61,777 bases of DNA. Source: Rhodocyclaceae bacterium (lineage in GTDB: Bacteria; Pseudomonadota; Gammaproteobacteria; Burkholderiales; Rhodocyclaceae). A model generated the notes under the pieces. The model was not told the origin of the DNA and made no database searches. It saw only the letters and a list, made by a program, of their open reading frames with translations. Below are positions 19,318 to 29,577 of this stretch, one piece after another. Both the position numbers and the translations under genes were made by a program. Position 1 is the first letter of the stretch, and each line of letters starts with the position of its first letter. Location of the stretch: positions 1-61,777 of the forward strand of contig JAEUNM010000145.1 in NCBI GenBank assembly GCA_016791105.1, written 5' to 3'.

Positions 19318-20145
19318 ATGCGTAAAACTTACATCGCAGCAGCCGTCGCGGGATTGTTGTCGGCGCCTTCGCTGGTGGCTTTTGCGGCAGACGCGCCGCC
19401 GCCCGAGCACACCGTCACCGGTAACCTCACCATCGCCAGCGATTATCGCTTCCGCGGCATTACCCAGACTTTCAAAAAGCCGGCCATCCAGGGCGGTATC
19501 GATTATTCGCATTCCAGCGGCCTGTATCTGGGTAACTGGAACTCCAATGTGTCCGAGTGGACCGGCTATCCGGGCGGCAATCTCGAGATGGATTTCTACG
19601 GCGGCTGGAAGGGATCGTGGGGCGATTTTGGCGTGGACGTGGGCGTGCTGTATTACTACTACCCAGGTAGCGATGCAAAGGGAAATCCCGCCACGATCAG
19701 CGTGGGCAACCCGAAGACTGGGCGTACCGGCTCGGGCACCGTCGACAACACCGAGCTTTATATAGGCGCCAGTTGGAAGTGGCTATCCGCCAAATATAGT
19801 TGGTCGATCAACGACTATTTTTCTGTCCCGGATACCGAGAACACCGGTTACCTCGAACTTAACGCCAACTTTGACCTGGGCAACGGCTGGGGACTCGTAG
19901 GCCATGTCGGCCGCTTGAACCTGAAAAATTTCCAAAGCGGTGCGGGTGACAACGGCAAGTACACCGACTGGAAACTTGGCGTGACCAAAGAAATCGCCGC
20001 TGGCTGGACGGCCGGTGCGTACTACGTTGATTCCAATGCCAAGGCCGGGACTGGCGAAACCTATCGCTACGCCAATGTTAGCAACGGCAAGTCTATCGAT
20101 GCTGGAAACGGCACATTGGTCGTGACCATAGGCAAAACGTTCTAA
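19318..20145 (+). CDS. TorF-family putative porin (TIGR02001-type)
   Basis: The 275-residue outer-membrane beta-barrel has the signal peptide MRKTYIAAAVAGLLSAPSLV...FAA. The family opening HTVTGNLTIASDYRFRGITQT is followed by alternating hydrophobic strands, ending in a C-terminal aromatic residue (GKTF), as outer-membrane proteins do. It is preceded by AGGAG and by the sigma-54 promoter and followed by glnK and amtB. A role in uptake under nitrogen limitation is inferred from this context. Confidence 0.88.
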   Translation: MRKTYIAAAVAGLLSAPSLVAFAADAPPPEHTVTGNLTIASDYRFRGITQTFKKPAIQGGIDYSHSSGLYLGNWNSNVSEWTGYPGGNLEMDFYGGWKGSWGDFGVDVGVLYYYYPGSDAKGNPATISVGNPKTGRTGSGTVDNTELYIGASWKWLSAKYSWSINDYFSVPDTENTGYLELNANFDLGNGWGLVGHVGRLNLKNFQSGAGDNGKYTDWKLGVTKEIAAGWTAGAYYVDSNAKAGTGETYRYANVSNGKSIDAGNGTLVVTIGKTF

Positions 20146-20202
20146 CCCGCCCATCCATCGAATTCGCGCGCGGATGCGTATCAACCCCGATAAGGAAGCA
20201 TC

Positions 20203-20541
20203 ATGAAATTGGTTACTGCCATCATCAAGCCGTTCAAGCTTGACGAGGTACGGGAAGCGCTGGGCGCCATAGGTGTAACCGGCATCACCGTCACGGAAGT
20301 CAAGGGCTTTGGCCGCCAGAAGGGCCACACGGAGCTGTACCGTGGAGCTGAATACGTGGTCGACTTCCTGCCCAAGGTGAAGGTCGAGGCCGCCATCAAG
20401 GCGGAACTGCTCGACCAGGTGATCGAAGCGATCGAAAAATCCGCCAGCACCGGCAAGATCGGTGACGGCAAGATTTTCGTGTTCGATCTCCAGCAGGTTG
20501 TCCGTATCCGTACCGGTGAAACCGGACAGGACGCGCTCTGA
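20203..20541 (+). CDS. glnK: Nitrogen regulatory protein PII
   Basis: The 112-residue PII trimer subunit senses ATP/ADP and 2-oxoglutarate. The T-loop contains the uridylylation site Tyr51 in ELYRGAEYVVDFLPK. The B-loop is TGKIGDGKIFV and the C-terminal RIRTGE is intact. Being directly upstream of amtB it is the GlnK type, which blocks AmtB when nitrogen is plentiful; sequence alone would not separate it from GlnB. Start ATG 20203 follows AAGGAA. Confidence 0.94.
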   Translation: MKLVTAIIKPFKLDEVREALGAIGVTGITVTEVKGFGRQKGHTELYRGAEYVVDFLPKVKVEAAIKAELLDQVIEAIEKSASTGKIGDGKIFVFDLQQVVRIRTGETGQDAL

Positions 20542-20557
20542 TAAAGGAGTTACTGGT

Positions 20558-22087
20558 ATGAAAAAGCTGTTTGCAGTGCTGGCCACCGCGCTGGCGCTGG
20601 GCATGAGCGGCGGCGCCTTTGCCGACGACAAGCCGGCGGCGCCGGCCGCCCCGGCCGCTGCCGAAAGCGCGCCTGCTGCGCCCGCCGCGGCTGCGGCTCC
20701 GGCGGCTGCCGCTCCGGCCGCCGCCGCCGAGGCGGCTCCGGCTGCCGCGGCGGCCGGGCCGACCGTCAATAAGGGCGATACCGCCTGGATGATCGTCGCA
20801 ACGCTGCTCGTCATCATGATGACGGTGCCCGCGCTGGGGCTGTTCTATGGTGGCCTGGTGCGCACCAAGAACATGCTGTCGGTGCTCATGCAGGTGTTCG
20901 TGATTTTCGCGTTGATCATCGTGCTGTGGGCGATATACGGCTACAGCCTGGCGTTCACCGAGCACAGCCAGTTTATCGGCGGCCTGGATCGGCTATTCCT
21001 GAAGGGCATTTTCAACCCGGCTGATACCAGCGTGGCGAAAGCGGCAACCTTCACGAAGGGCGTGGCGATTCCCGAATTCATTTTCGTGGCGTTCCAGGCG
21101 ACCTTTGCGGCGATCACCTGCTGCCTGATCGTCGGCGCGTTCGCAGAGCGCATCAAGTTTTCCGCGCTGCTGCTGTTCATCGTGCTGTGGTTCACCTTCG
21201 CCTATCTGCCGATGGCGCACATGGTGTGGTTCTGGGCCGGCCCGGACGCCATTACCGATCAGGCCGCGCTGGACAAGGCGCTGGCAAGCGGTGGCTGGCT
21301 GTGGGCCAAGGGCGCGCTGGACTTCGCCGGCGGCACCGTGGTGCATATCAACTCCGGTATCGCCGGACTGGTGGGCGCCATCGTGATCGGCAAGCGTGTC
21401 GGCTATGGGCGTGAGTCCATGGCGCCGCACTCGCTCACGATGACCATGATCGGCGCTTCGCTGCTGTGGGTGGGCTGGTTCGGTTTCAACGCCGGTTCGG
21501 CGCTGGAAGCGGGCGACGTGGCGACGCTGGCATTCATCAATACCCTCATCGCGACAGCCGCGGCGACCGTGTCCTGGACCATCGCCGAATGGATGTACAA
21601 GGACAAGCCCTCGCTGCTGGGTGCCTGTTCCGGTGCGGTGGCCGGTCTGGTGGTGATTACGCCGGCCTGCGGTTTCGTCGGTCCGATGGGCGCCATCATC
21701 ATGGGTCTGGTCGGCGGCGTGGTCTGCCTGTGGGGCGTGAATGGCCTGAAGCGCATCATAGGCGCGGATGACGCGCTGGACGTATTCGGCGTGCATGGCC
21801 TCGGCGGTATCACGGGCGCCATCCTGACCGGCGTGTTTGCCGCGCCTTCCCTGGGCGGCACCGGCGTGTATGACTACGTGGCGAACAAGGTCGGCGACAC
21901 CTACAACATCATGGACCAGGTGATCGTGCAGGCCACCGGCGTGGGTACCACGCTGGTATGGTCCGGCCTCGTGGCATTCATCGCTTACAAGGTTGTCGAT
22001 ATTTTCATCGGGCTGCGCGTGCCGGAAGAAGAGGAGCGCGAAGGTCTCGATATCAGTTCGCACGGCGAATCGGCGTATCACTACTGA
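20558..22087 (+). CDS. amtB: Ammonium transporter
   Basis: The 509-residue Amt/Rh channel conducts ammonium across the inner membrane. It has a cleavable signal (MKKLFAVLATALALGMSGGAFA) followed by a roughly 40-residue Ala/Pro-rich linker, then 11 transmembrane helices. Conserved elements include DFAGGTVVHINSGIAGLVGA with the first pore histidine, and DVFGVHGLGGITGAILTG with the second. ATG 20558 is preceded by AAGGAG. It is 16 bp after glnK and followed by a strong terminator. Confidence 0.95.
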   Translation: MKKLFAVLATALALGMSGGAFADDKPAAPAAPAAAESAPAAPAAAAAPAAAAPAAAAEAAPAAAAAGPTVNKGDTAWMIVATLLVIMMTVPALGLFYGGLVRTKNMLSVLMQVFVIFALIIVLWAIYGYSLAFTEHSQFIGGLDRLFLKGIFNPADTSVAKAATFTKGVAIPEFIFVAFQATFAAITCCLIVGAFAERIKFSALLLFIVLWFTFAYLPMAHMVWFWAGPDAITDQAALDKALASGGWLWAKGALDFAGGTVVHINSGIAGLVGAIVIGKRVGYGRESMAPHSLTMTMIGASLLWVGWFGFNAGSALEAGDVATLAFINTLIATAAATVSWTIAEWMYKDKPSLLGACSGAVAGLVVITPACGFVGPMGAIIMGLVGGVVCLWGVNGLKRIIGADDALDVFGVHGLGGITGAILTGVFAAPSLGGTGVYDYVANKVGDTYNIMDQVIVQATGVGTTLVWSGLVAFIAYKVVDIFIGLRVPEEEEREGLDISSHGESAYHY

Positions 22088-22111
22088 TAGTCGGCTAGTA
22101 GCTGCAACTGG

Positions 22112-22141
22112 ACGGGCGCCCTGCGGGGCGCCCGTTTTTTT
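22112..22141 (+). terminator. Rho-independent terminator after amtB
   Basis: The perfect 10-bp stem ACGGGCGCCC / GGGCGCCCGT with a TGCG loop is followed by seven T. It closes the nitrogen-control block. Confidence 0.93.
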
Positions 22142-22454
22142 ACGCCTGGCGGTCGAAGCGCGGTTTTGCATCGCCTTGCTGCGCGCGGTGCGCCGCCGCC
22201 CGCCCCTGGGGGTGCGGGCGTCCCGCCCGCATGCCGTTGCGGCCGTTGCGTTTGGCCAGCGCACTTCGCGCCCAGAGCGCACCGCGAAAATTGTCCGCGA
22301 TCAATGGCAGCCTGAGACACATGGGTAAGCATGCGCACTGCGCCTCGCCCTGGGGCGGCGCGCAAACAATTTCAACGAATCGACCCGTGCGCCGGCTCAA
22401 GCCGATGTCGCGCGAGGGCTCGGGCATTGCACCGAGGCGACGAGGAGACCAAAA
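22142..22454. other. Spacer with a dispersed GC-rich palindromic repeat
   Basis: No gene is seen. Around 22208-22230 it carries GGGGGTGCGGGCGTCCCGCCCGC, the same GGGCGTCCC palindrome found twice in 3583-4117. A GAGGAGA ribosome site for the next gene closes the region. Confidence 0.6.
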
Positions 22455-22676
22455 ATGCCGCAAATAGTGATCGACGCGCGCGGATTACCGCCGCCGCGTC
22501 CACTCGAAATGGTGATGGAAGCGCTGGACGATCTGCACGAAGGCGATGAGTTGTTGTTATTGCTGCATTGCGAGCCCATCCCGCTCTACCGTGTGCTGGC
22601 CAACAACGGCTACGGCTTCCACAGTGAAACAGCAGCGGACGGCAGCGTGAGCATACATATCAGCCTGCTCAACTGA
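22455..22676 (+). CDS. DUF2249 domain protein (TusA-like fold)
   Basis: The small 73-residue protein has the DUF2249 pattern IVIDARGLPPPRPLEMVMEAL, then LHEGDELLLLLHCEPIPLY and GYGFH. DUF2249 is often found with denitrification or haem-related proteins, but no function is established. It stands alone here with a good GAGGAGA site 6 bp before ATG 22455. Confidence 0.85.
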   Translation: MPQIVIDARGLPPPRPLEMVMEALDDLHEGDELLLLLHCEPIPLYRVLANNGYGFHSETAADGSVSIHISLLN

Positions 22677-22763
22677 TTGCCGCAGCCGGGCGCGGCAGCG
22701 CTTGACCGCGATGCCGCATCGCGCCAAAGTTGCGTGTTCTCATATGCACGGAGCTAGGGTGCG

Positions 22764-23831
22764 ATGCGACATAACCCTTTTACGTCGGCATTCGGGCTCA
22801 CCTATCCCATCATCCAGGCGCCCATGGCGGGCGGCGCGACCACGCCGGAACTGGTGGCCGCCGTCTGCAACGCGGGCGGCATGGGTTCGTTTGCGGCCGC
22901 GGCCCTATCGCCGCAGGCCATACTGGATGGTGTTCGCCGCATACGCGCGCTCACCGCGCGGCCGTTCAACGTAAATCTGTTCGCGCCGCGCGCCTTGCAG
23001 GCCAGTGCCGGCGATCTGACGCGCGCGCACGAATTGCTGGCACCGTTTCGCGCCGAACTGGGACTGCCCGACCCTTGCACGCCGGATAAATTCTGCGAAA
23101 ACCCGGCCGACCAGATCGCTGCGCTGATCGAGTGCCGGCCCGCCCTGGCCAGCTTTACGTTCGATGTGCTCGAGGCGGACGACATGGCGTGCTTGCGCCG
23201 CGCCGGTCTGGCGGTGATGGGCACCGCCACCAATGTCGCCGAGGCGCGCGCCTGGCAGGACGCCGGGGCGGATTTCGTATGCGCCCAGGGCGGCGAAGCG
23301 GGCGGACACCGCGGCACCTTCCTGGGTGATTTCGATCAGTCCTGCATAGGGCTGATGGCGCTGGTGCCGCAGGTCGTGGCCAATGTCCGGCTGCCGGTGG
23401 TCGCGGCGGGCGGCATCATGGATGGGCGCGGCATTGCCGCGGCGCAGGTGCTGGGCGCCTGTGCGGCGCAACTGGGCACGGCTTTCCTGTGTTGCGACGA
23501 ATCCGCCATTTCCGCCGCCTGGAAGCGCGGTTTGCGCGCCGCTGGGGACGCGTCCACGCGTGTTACGCGCGCGTTTTCCGGCCGTCACGCGCGCGGCGTG
23601 GCGAATGCCTTCATGGATGCCCTGCGTCCGCACGAGCACGAACTGCCGCCTTATCCGGTGCACAATGCGCTCACCGCCGACCTGCGCGCGGCGGCGGCTC
23701 GGCAGGACCGGCCGGAATACATTTCGCTCTGGGCCGGTCAGGGCGTGCCCATGCTGCGCGCGCTGCCGGCGGCGCGGCTCATGCAATTGCTGGTGGAGGA
23801 ACGCGCAGCCGCGCTGGCGCAGGTGGAATGA
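22764..23831 (+). CDS. Nitronate monooxygenase (2-nitropropane dioxygenase family)
   Basis: The 355-residue FMN-dependent TIM-barrel oxidises alkyl nitronates. Visible blocks are TYPIIQAPMAGGATTPELVAAV at the N-terminus (class I), the phosphate-binding AQGGEAGGHRGTF near residue 175, and PVVAAGGIMDGRGIAAAQVLGA near 215. It precedes the ABC importer by 105 bp on the same strand; a functional link is not evident. Confidence 0.9.
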   Translation: MRHNPFTSAFGLTYPIIQAPMAGGATTPELVAAVCNAGGMGSFAAAALSPQAILDGVRRIRALTARPFNVNLFAPRALQASAGDLTRAHELLAPFRAELGLPDPCTPDKFCENPADQIAALIECRPALASFTFDVLEADDMACLRRAGLAVMGTATNVAEARAWQDAGADFVCAQGGEAGGHRGTFLGDFDQSCIGLMALVPQVVANVRLPVVAAGGIMDGRGIAAAQVLGACAAQLGTAFLCCDESAISAAWKRGLRAAGDASTRVTRAFSGRHARGVANAFMDALRPHEHELPPYPVHNALTADLRAAAARQDRPEYISLWAGQGVPMLRALPAARLMQLLVEERAAALAQVE

Positions 23832-23936
23832 ATTTGCGTGCCGGTGGGTAGCCTGCGTGCGTGGCGTAAACTAGCTGCACCGGACTCCGCGCAAGGCGGA
23901 CGTCCGCCCCATAAAGCTCACCCCAGGGGAAAGCCC

Positions 23937-25505
23937 ATGCCCGCTTTTCTGCGCCTGTTACCTGCCATGTTGCTGGCTTGCGCCCTATCCGTGGCGCAGG
24001 CGCGCGATCCGGGCGATCTGGTGATCGGCTTCGGTGCCGACGTGTCTTCGCTCGATCCGCACTTTCTGAATGCCGTGCCCAATGTGGCGGCGGCCGCCCA
24101 CCTGTTCGACGCGCTGGTGCATGTGGACCCGGACGGCAAACTGGTGCCGGGACTGGCCGTGTCGTGGCAGGCGGTGGATGCCACCACCTGGGAATTCAAG
24201 CTCAGGCGCGGCGTGAAATTTCATGACGGCAGCGATTTCACGGCCGAGGACGTGATGTTTTCGCTCGAGCGCCCGGCCAAGGTGGTGAATAGTCCCGGCC
24301 CCTTCACCAGTTATACGCGCCAGATTGCCTCGCGTCAGATCGTGGACCCCTATACGGTGCGGCTCAAGACGCCGGCGCCCTATGGGCCTTTGCCGCTAGA
24401 CCTGACGACCATTTACATGGTATCGAAAAAGGCCGCCGCCAATGCTACGACGGAAGATTTCAACAGCGGCCGCGCCGCGGTCGGCACGGGGCCGTTCAAA
24501 TTTGGCGCCTTCCGGCGCGGCGAAGCCATCGATCTGGTGCGCAACGACGCCTATTGGGGCGGCAAGCCGGCCTGGCAGCACGTGCAGTTGCGCTTGCTCA
24601 CCAATGACGCCGCGCGCACCGCGGCACTGCTGGCCGGTGACGTCGATGCCATCGAAGCCGTGCCCACGCCGGACATCGCGCGCTTTCGCGCCAACCCGGC
24701 GCTCCGGCTGGAACAGAAAGTATCGTGGCGCACGATATTCTGGCAAATGGATTTATCGCGCGATCAGTCGCCCTTCGTGACCGACAAGGCGGGCCGGCCG
24801 CTGGCCCACAACCCGCTGCGCGACGTGCGCGTGCGCGCGGCCATTTCCAAGGCGATCAATCGCCAGGCCCTGGTCGAACGCACCATGGAAGGGCTGGCGA
24901 TCGCCACCGGCAATATCGTCATTCCTGGCATAGTCGGCCATGTCGATGCGATCAAGCCGGACGCTTACGATCTGGCAGGCGCCAAGCGCCTGCTGGCCGA
25001 AGCCGGCTATCCGGACGGTTTTGCGCTCACCCTGCATGGCCCCAATAATCGTTACGTCAATGACGAACAGGTGGTGCAGACGGTGGCACAGATGCTCACG
25101 CGGGCGGGCTTGCAGACGCGCGTGGAAACCATGCCCTTGTCGTCGTATTTCGGCCGTGCGCGGGCCGGTGAATTCAGTTTCGCGCTATTGGGCTGGGGCT
25201 CGCTGGCGGGCGATTCGGCCCTGCGGTCGCTGCTCGCCACGCCCAATCCGGACATAGGCTGGGGCGGCTTCAACTGGGGCCGTTACAGCAATCCGGAACT
25301 GGACCGCCTGGTGCGTGCCGCCCTGGGCGAAACCGATGCCGCCGCGCGCGCCAAGCTGGCCGGACAGGCGGTGGAACTTGCCATGCGCGACCATGCGCTC
25401 GTCCCGCTTTATCACCAATATGCAAGCTGGGTCATGCGCAAGGGCCTGAGCTATCGCGCGCGGGTGGACGAATTTACGCTGGCAAACGCATTTCACCCGC
25501 AGTGA
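23937..25505 (+). CDS. ABC transporter periplasmic substrate-binding protein (family 5, Dpp/Opp/Nik type)
   Basis: The 522-residue protein has a signal peptide (MPAFLRLLPAMLLACALSVAQA). Family-5 blocks include DVSSLDPHFLNAVPN, the conserved LVPGLAVSWQAVDATTWEFKLRRG pattern and FHDGSDFTAEDV. ATG 23937 has AGGGGA upstream. It is the receptor of the five-gene importer that follows; the ligand (peptide, opine or metal chelate) cannot be told from sequence. Confidence 0.92.
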   Translation: MPAFLRLLPAMLLACALSVAQARDPGDLVIGFGADVSSLDPHFLNAVPNVAAAAHLFDALVHVDPDGKLVPGLAVSWQAVDATTWEFKLRRGVKFHDGSDFTAEDVMFSLERPAKVVNSPGPFTSYTRQIASRQIVDPYTVRLKTPAPYGPLPLDLTTIYMVSKKAAANATTEDFNSGRAAVGTGPFKFGAFRRGEAIDLVRNDAYWGGKPAWQHVQLRLLTNDAARTAALLAGDVDAIEAVPTPDIARFRANPALRLEQKVSWRTIFWQMDLSRDQSPFVTDKAGRPLAHNPLRDVRVRAAISKAINRQALVERTMEGLAIATGNIVIPGIVGHVDAIKPDAYDLAGAKRLLAEAGYPDGFALTLHGPNNRYVNDEQVVQTVAQMLTRAGLQTRVETMPLSSYFGRARAGEFSFALLGWGSLAGDSALRSLLATPNPDIGWGGFNWGRYSNPELDRLVRAALGETDAAARAKLAGQAVELAMRDHALVPLYHQYASWVMRKGLSYRARVDEFTLANAFHPQ

Positions 25506-25539
25506 GGCGCAGCGCGACCAGGGCCACGGTGCCGCGCTG

Positions 25540-26517
25540 ATGGCCTGGTACGCACTGGCCCGGCTGCTGCAGGCGCTGGCGGTACTGGCCGTCATGTCGC
25601 TGTTGGTGTTCGCCGGCGTATATGCGCTCGGCAACCCGGTCGATCTGCTGGTCGATCCGAACGCCGGTGCCGCCGACTATGCGCGCCGCGTTGCCGCGCT
25701 GGGCCTGGATCAGCCGCTGTGGGTGCAGTACGCGCGCTTTGTCGTGGGCCTGCTGCACGGCGATCTGGGTAATTCATTCGTACATGGCACGCCGGCTCTG
25801 CACCTGATATTCGAGCGCATGCCGGCCACGCTGGAAGTGTCTTTTGCGGCACTAATGATGGCCCTGGCGAGCGGCGTGCCGCTCGGGCTGGTGGCCGGAT
25901 TCAAGCCACAATCGTGGATCGGCCGCGCGATACGCGCGCTATCCGTGCTGGGGTTTTCTTTGCCCACCTTCTGGGTCGGGCTCATGTTCATCATGCTGTT
26001 CGCAGTCGAATTGGGCTGGCTGCCGGCCGGCGGGCGCGGGCCGACCGAGCACGTGCTGGGCATCGATCTATCCATCACCACGCTCGAAGGCTGGCGCCAT
26101 TTGTTGCTGCCGGCAGTGAACCTTGCGCTGTTCAAAATTTCGCTGCTCATTCGGCTTACTGCGGCCTCCACGCAGGAAATTTTGCGCCAGGATTACATAC
26201 GCTTTGCGCGCGCCAAAGGTTTGCATCCGGTGCGCATCGTCGGGCTGCACGTGTTGAAAAACGCGCTCGTGCCCATCGTCACGGTACTCGGGCTGGAATT
26301 CGGATCGCTGGTGGCTTTCGCAGTAGTGACGGAATCGGTATTCGCCTGGCCCGGCATGGGCAAACTGTTGATCGATTCGATCACCTTGCTCGACAGGCCG
26401 GTGGTGGTGGCTTATCTGCTGGTCGTGGTGCTGCTGTTCGTGAGCATCAATTTCATCGTCGATCTGCTCTATGGGCTGCTCGATCCGCGCGTGCGGCTGG
26501 GCGGGGCGCAGGCATGA
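25540..26517 (+). CDS. Dpp/Opp-type ABC transporter permease, first subunit (DppB-like)
   Basis: The 325-residue inner-membrane protein has six transmembrane helices. It shows the usual N-terminal LLVFAGVYALGNPVDLL block and the EAA-type cytoplasmic loop (DYIRFARAKGLHPVRIVGLHVLKNALVPIV, near residues 215-245). The stop overlaps the start of the second permease. Confidence 0.93.
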   Translation: MAWYALARLLQALAVLAVMSLLVFAGVYALGNPVDLLVDPNAGAADYARRVAALGLDQPLWVQYARFVVGLLHGDLGNSFVHGTPALHLIFERMPATLEVSFAALMMALASGVPLGLVAGFKPQSWIGRAIRALSVLGFSLPTFWVGLMFIMLFAVELGWLPAGGRGPTEHVLGIDLSITTLEGWRHLLLPAVNLALFKISLLIRLTAASTQEILRQDYIRFARAKGLHPVRIVGLHVLKNALVPIVTVLGLEFGSLVAFAVVTESVFAWPGMGKLLIDSITLLDRPVVVAYLLVVVLLFVSINFIVDLLYGLLDPRVRLGGAQA

Positions 26518-27389
26518 AGGGCGCTGCCGGCCTGTTGGCGCGCTACGCCGAAGACCGCGTGGCGGCAGCGGCGCTGGCGCTATTCGCGCTACTGGCGCTG
26601 GCTGCGCTGGCGGCGCCCTGGCTTGCGCCGCAGAACCCCTACGACCTCGCCCAACTGGACATACTGGACGCCCGCCTGCCGCCCGGCTCCGCGGCTGGGG
26701 CTACGGAACTGGTGTACCGCCTCGGCACCGACGCCCAGGGCCGTGACATGCTGTCCGCCATGTTGTACGGCTTGCGCATCAGTCTGGCGGTGGGCTTTGC
26801 GGCCACCGCGGGTGGGCTGGCGCTGGGTTTGTTGGTCGGACTGAGCAGCGCACTGGCGGGCGGCCGCGTCGATGCGCTGATCATGCGCGCCGCCGATTTG
26901 CAACTGGCGTTTCCGGCCATATTGCTGGCGCTTATTTTGCTCGCCGCACTGGGGCCGGGGCCGGGCAAAATCGTCGCCGCGCTGGTGGCTGCGCAATGGG
27001 CTTATTACGCGCGCGCCGTGCGCGGCGTGGCGCTGGTGGAACGCGAAAAGGATTACATCGCGGCCGTGCGCCTGTTGGGCTTATCGGGCCCGCGCATACT
27101 GTTCCGGCATTTGCTGCCGAACTGTCTGCCGGCGCTGATCGTGGTGGCGACGCTGCAGGTGGGCGCGGCCATTGCCCTGGAAGCCACGCTGTCCTTTCTG
27201 GGCGTCGGGCTCCCGGTAACGGAGCCGTCGCTAGGCCTATTGATTGCCAATGGCTTCCAGTATTTGCTGTCGGGAAAATACTGGATCAGCGTGTTTCCGG
27301 GCCTGTTGCTGCTGGGGCTCATCCTCGCCATCAATCTGGTGGCGGAACGCCTGCGCGTGCTGCTCAACCCGCGCCTGCAAGGCGTCTGA
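26514..27389 (+). CDS. Dpp/Opp-type ABC transporter permease, second subunit (DppC-like)
   Basis: The 291-residue protein starts at ATG 26514, which overlaps the previous TGA. It has six helices, the LGTDAQGRDMLSAMLYGLRISLAVG motif typical of DppC/OppC and the EAA loop (EKDYIAAVRLLGLSGPRILFRHLLPN) near residue 178. It pairs with the preceding permease. Confidence 0.93.
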   Translation: MKGAAGLLARYAEDRVAAAALALFALLALAALAAPWLAPQNPYDLAQLDILDARLPPGSAAGATELVYRLGTDAQGRDMLSAMLYGLRISLAVGFAATAGGLALGLLVGLSSALAGGRVDALIMRAADLQLAFPAILLALILLAALGPGPGKIVAALVAAQWAYYARAVRGVALVEREKDYIAAVRLLGLSGPRILFRHLLPNCLPALIVVATLQVGAAIALEATLSFLGVGLPVTEPSLGLLIANGFQYLLSGKYWISVFPGLLLLGLILAINLVAERLRVLLNPRLQGV

Positions 27390-27391
27390 TC

Positions 27392-28390
<999 letters not shown>

Positions 28391-28482
28391 GCCGGTTGCG
28401 GTGCGTATCGCAAGTCCGCGAGCAAGGCGGGTTATTATGGCGTCGGCCTCAGCCTGTGCCCCGCCCGCCTTCAAGGAGAACC

Positions 28483-29454
28483 ATGACTGCCCTGTTCGAA
28501 CTCGAAAACGTGGGAATGGAATTCAGTGTGCCGCATCGCAGTTCTTTCGGGCCTGCGTTGCGGCTTGCCGCGCTGCGCGGTGTCGATCTGCGTGTCGATG
28601 CCGGTGAGGTGCTTGGTCTGGTTGGCGAATCGGGCTGCGGCAAATCCACCCTCGCGCGCATCGCGGTGGGGCTGCTCGCGCCCAGTTCGGGTCGCCGGTT
28701 GTGGCAGGGCGGACCGTTTCCGCGCGATACGCGGCGTGGGCCGGCGCTCGTTCAGATGGTGTTTCAGGATGCCGGTGCGGCGCTCAACCCGCGGCGTCCT
28801 GTGGGCGACCAGATCGGCGAAGCGGCAATGGTGCGCGGGCTTGTAACGGGCGCCGCGCGCGCCGGTTTCGTATCGGACTGGCTCACCCGCGTCGGCCTGG
28901 ATCCTGCCCTGGCCGGCCACTATCCGCACATGCTGTCGGGCGGCCAGCGCACCCGTGCCGTGATCGCGCGCGCACTGGCGGTTCAACCGCGTTTTCTGGT
29001 GTGCGACGAAGCCACCGCGGCGCTGGATTTGTCGGTGCAGGCACAGGTGCTCAACCTGCTCGCTGAACTGCGCGCGGAATTGGGGCTGGCCTATCTTTTC
29101 ATCAGTCACGATCTCAGCACGGTGCGCCACGTAAGTGAGCGCGTGGCCGTCATGTACCTGGGGCGTATCGTCGAGCAGGGCGCTGCCGCCGAGTTGTTCG
29201 CAAGCCCGCAGCATCCCTACACGCAGGCGCTGCTTGCCGCAACGCCTTCCTTGCAGGCCGGCGCAGCAACTGCGGCGCCCTTGCGCGGCGAACTGCCGTC
29301 GCCGCTGGATCCGCCGTCCGGCTGTGCCTTTCATCCGCGCTGCCCACAAGCAATCGAGCGCTGCCGGCGCGAATCGCCGGCCTGGCGCGAATGCGGGGCG
29401 GGGCGGCTGTGTGCTTGCCATTTGGTTCAGCCCGAGGTGGATGTAATACCTTAG
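28483..29454 (+). CDS. Dpp/Opp-type ABC transporter ATP-binding protein (DppF-like)
   Basis: The 323-residue second ATPase has Walker A GESGCGKST near residue 49, signature LSGGQRTR near 152, Walker B LVCDEATAALD and the C-terminal GCAFHPRCPQAIERC iron-sulfur-like motif. ATG 28483 has AAGGAG upstream. It completes the importer of receptor, two permeases and two ATPases. No terminator is visible before the convergent galE. Confidence 0.93.
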   Translation: MTALFELENVGMEFSVPHRSSFGPALRLAALRGVDLRVDAGEVLGLVGESGCGKSTLARIAVGLLAPSSGRRLWQGGPFPRDTRRGPALVQMVFQDAGAALNPRRPVGDQIGEAAMVRGLVTGAARAGFVSDWLTRVGLDPALAGHYPHMLSGGQRTRAVIARALAVQPRFLVCDEATAALDLSVQAQVLNLLAELRAELGLAYLFISHDLSTVRHVSERVAVMYLGRIVEQGAAAELFASPQHPYTQALLAATPSLQAGAATAAPLRGELPSPLDPPSGCAFHPRCPQAIERCRRESPAWRECGAGRLCACHLVQPEVDVIP

Positions 29455-29577
29455 CCGGCACCGCGCTGTCGCAAGGGGTCAGCCCGAGCGTAGGAAAATG
29501 GGAACAAATGCCGGTTTTTAGTTTGGCGTAGGTGCGCCTGACCAAGTTTTCCGCTGCAAGCTAGCGTTTTGCCGCGA
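29455..29577. other. Convergent spacer, possible transposon-associated scrap
   Basis: The 123-bp gap marks the border between the ABC importer and the glycan island. It contains AAGGGGTCAGCCC ... GCCTGACC, a tail-like sequence often seen next to REP-associated transposases. No gene or terminator is visible. Confidence 0.3.

Noticed and set aside
20640..20765. Ala/Pro-rich low-complexity stretch in amtB as a possible insertion
   Set aside because: A signal peptide plus Ala/Pro linker before helix 1 is common in betaproteobacterial AmtB proteins.
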